Shown one piece after another: positions 29,798-30,353 of a stretch of 30,353 bases of DNA. Within the stretch, counting starts at the first letter, position 1, and every line of letters begins with the position of its first letter. The DNA comes from SFWF01 sp045539095 (lineage in GTDB: Bacteria; Bacillota; Clostridia; Oscillospirales; Acutalibacteraceae): NCBI GenBank assembly GCA_045539095.1, contig JAZQER010000036.1, positions 1-30,353 of the forward strand. Reading direction: 5' to 3'. The position numbers and the translations under genes were made by a program. Under the pieces are notes generated by a model, which ran no database searches, had not been told where the DNA came from, and saw only the letters and a program-made list of their open reading frames with translations.

Positions 29798-30268
29798 TTA
29801 CTTCTTGTTACCCGTGAACGGGTCAATAAATTCTTTTATGCTAATTTGCTCTGCTGCGTAATCTTCTTCTAACTGATTCCTTATGTATTCTGCTATAACC
29901 TTTTTGTTTCGACCGACCGTATCTACATAATAGCCTCGGCACCAGAAACTTCTGGTGCCGTACTTATACTTCAAATTTGCGTGTCGGTCGAAAATCATCA
30001 GCGGACTTTTCCCCTTGAGATATCCCATAAACTGTGCTATACTTATGTGCGGTGGGATACTTACCAGCATATGTATGTGGTCGGGGCACGCTTCTGCTTC
30101 TATTATTTCTACTCCCTTTTGAACACATAACTTCCTCAAAATTTCTCCTATGTCTTTTTTGATTTTTCCATATATTTCTTTTCGTCTGTATTTTGGTGCG
30201 AAAACTATATGGTACTGACATCTGTATTTTGAGTGCGAACTGCTTTTTATCTCATTATTTCCATTCAT
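29798..30268 (-). CDS. tnpA: IS200/IS605-family transposase TnpA (Y1 HUH)
   Basis: A complete 156-residue single-strand transposase. The HUH motif is His-Ile-His in CPDHIHMLVS near residue 65. The catalytic tyrosine lies in the helix with GYYVDTVGRNKKVIAEYIRNQ near residue 120. It cuts and joins single-stranded ends as a dimer, preferring replication forks. AGGAGG stands before the ATG at 30268, and a TATAAT-like -10 lies at 30321-30316 on the minus strand without a clear -35. All key residues are intact, so it may be active. Confidence 0.93.
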   Translation of the reverse strand: MNGNNEIKSSSHSKYRCQYHIVFAPKYRRKEIYGKIKKDIGEILRKLCVQKGVEIIEAEACPDHIHMLVSIPPHISIAQFMGYLKGKSPLMIFDRHANLKYKYGTRSFWCRGYYVDTVGRNKKVIAEYIRNQLEEDYAAEQISIKEFIDPFTGNKK

Positions 30269-30353
30269 TTGAAAAACCTCCTGTATTTTTGTAATGCGGT
30301 TGCCAAACCATTACTATTATACAAGAGGTTCTTCTTTTATCTATAGCTTTTTT

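Larger units (their letters stand above)
29655..30353 (-). mobile_element. IS200/IS605-family element (tnpA only), edges approximate
   Basis: A complete Y1 transposase gene is flanked by hairpin-forming ends, as this family requires for single-strand transposition. On the left three perfect short hairpins stand in a row at 29661-29680, 29687-29703 and 29716-29730. CGCATTACAA (29747-29756) recurs inverted at 30289-30298 on the other side of tnpA. There is no tnpB. The upstream end may lie beyond the window edge. Confidence 0.65.

Overview
The window looks like chromosome of a low-to-moderate GC Bacillota, most likely a gut-type member of Clostridia (Oscillospiraceae/Ruminococcaceae-like). This is inferred from AGGAGG-type ribosome binding sites, TTGACA-17-TATAAT promoters, separate secD and secF, ribonuclease Y, ThyX instead of ThyA, DUF6062 and DUF1015 proteins, and the mltG - U32 - penicillin-binding protein order that resembles the yrr region of Bacillus. 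No rRNA or species marker is present, so the lineage is an inference.

Layout. 1-1035 is the 3' part of a comM/yifB gene. 1097-4911 is a sugar-phosphate cluster. A triosephosphate isomerase-like protein and a YjbQ/UPF0047 protein read leftwards; a SIS-domain isomerase, a DeoR regulator and a fructose-6-phosphate aldolase-type protein read rightwards from a shared intergenic region. 4975-5175 is a multi-hairpin palindromic repeat.

5248-8750 is the most interesting part. A roughly 3.5-kb island has been inserted into the anticodon loop of a tRNA-Arg(CCU) gene. The 3' half of the broken tRNA lies at 5212-5255 and the 5' half at 8743-8781, with an 8-bp direct repeat at the junctions; joined, the halves give a complete cloverleaf. 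The island carries a small Xre regulator, a DNA methyltransferase, a NotI-family restriction endonuclease and a two-helix membrane protein. It also carries its own intact tRNA-Arg(CCU) of different sequence, placed just downstream of the broken 5' half, so that the old tRNA promoter (a perfect consensus) can transcribe it. No integrase is visible.

8869-13144 holds a stand-alone PqqD-like protein, secF/secD and a class I aminotransferase. 13272-15034 is rny with a long leader. 15278-18001 is a three-gene unit (DUF1015, 8-oxoguanine DNA glycosylase, DUF6062), followed by a small tail-anchored protein. 18364-19145 has no gene. It holds a 278-bp inverted-repeat element and a complete tandem glycine riboswitch on the minus strand with promoter and terminator but no downstream gene. 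Then come prs (minus) and a seven-gene rightward run: thyX, tmk, DJ-1/PfpI, 5-formyl-THF cyclo-ligase, mltG, a U32 (TrhP-like) protein and a penicillin-binding protein. The run joins dTMP and folate metabolism to cell-wall and tRNA-modification genes. 27263-29642 is a nagA-like/nagB-like pair in which the nagB-like protein has lost a canonical active-site aspartate. The window ends in an IS200/IS605-type tnpA.

All functions are read from motifs, length and context; no database search was possible. Starts were moved inside longer reading frames wherever a Shine-Dalgarno sequence clearly favoured an internal ATG.
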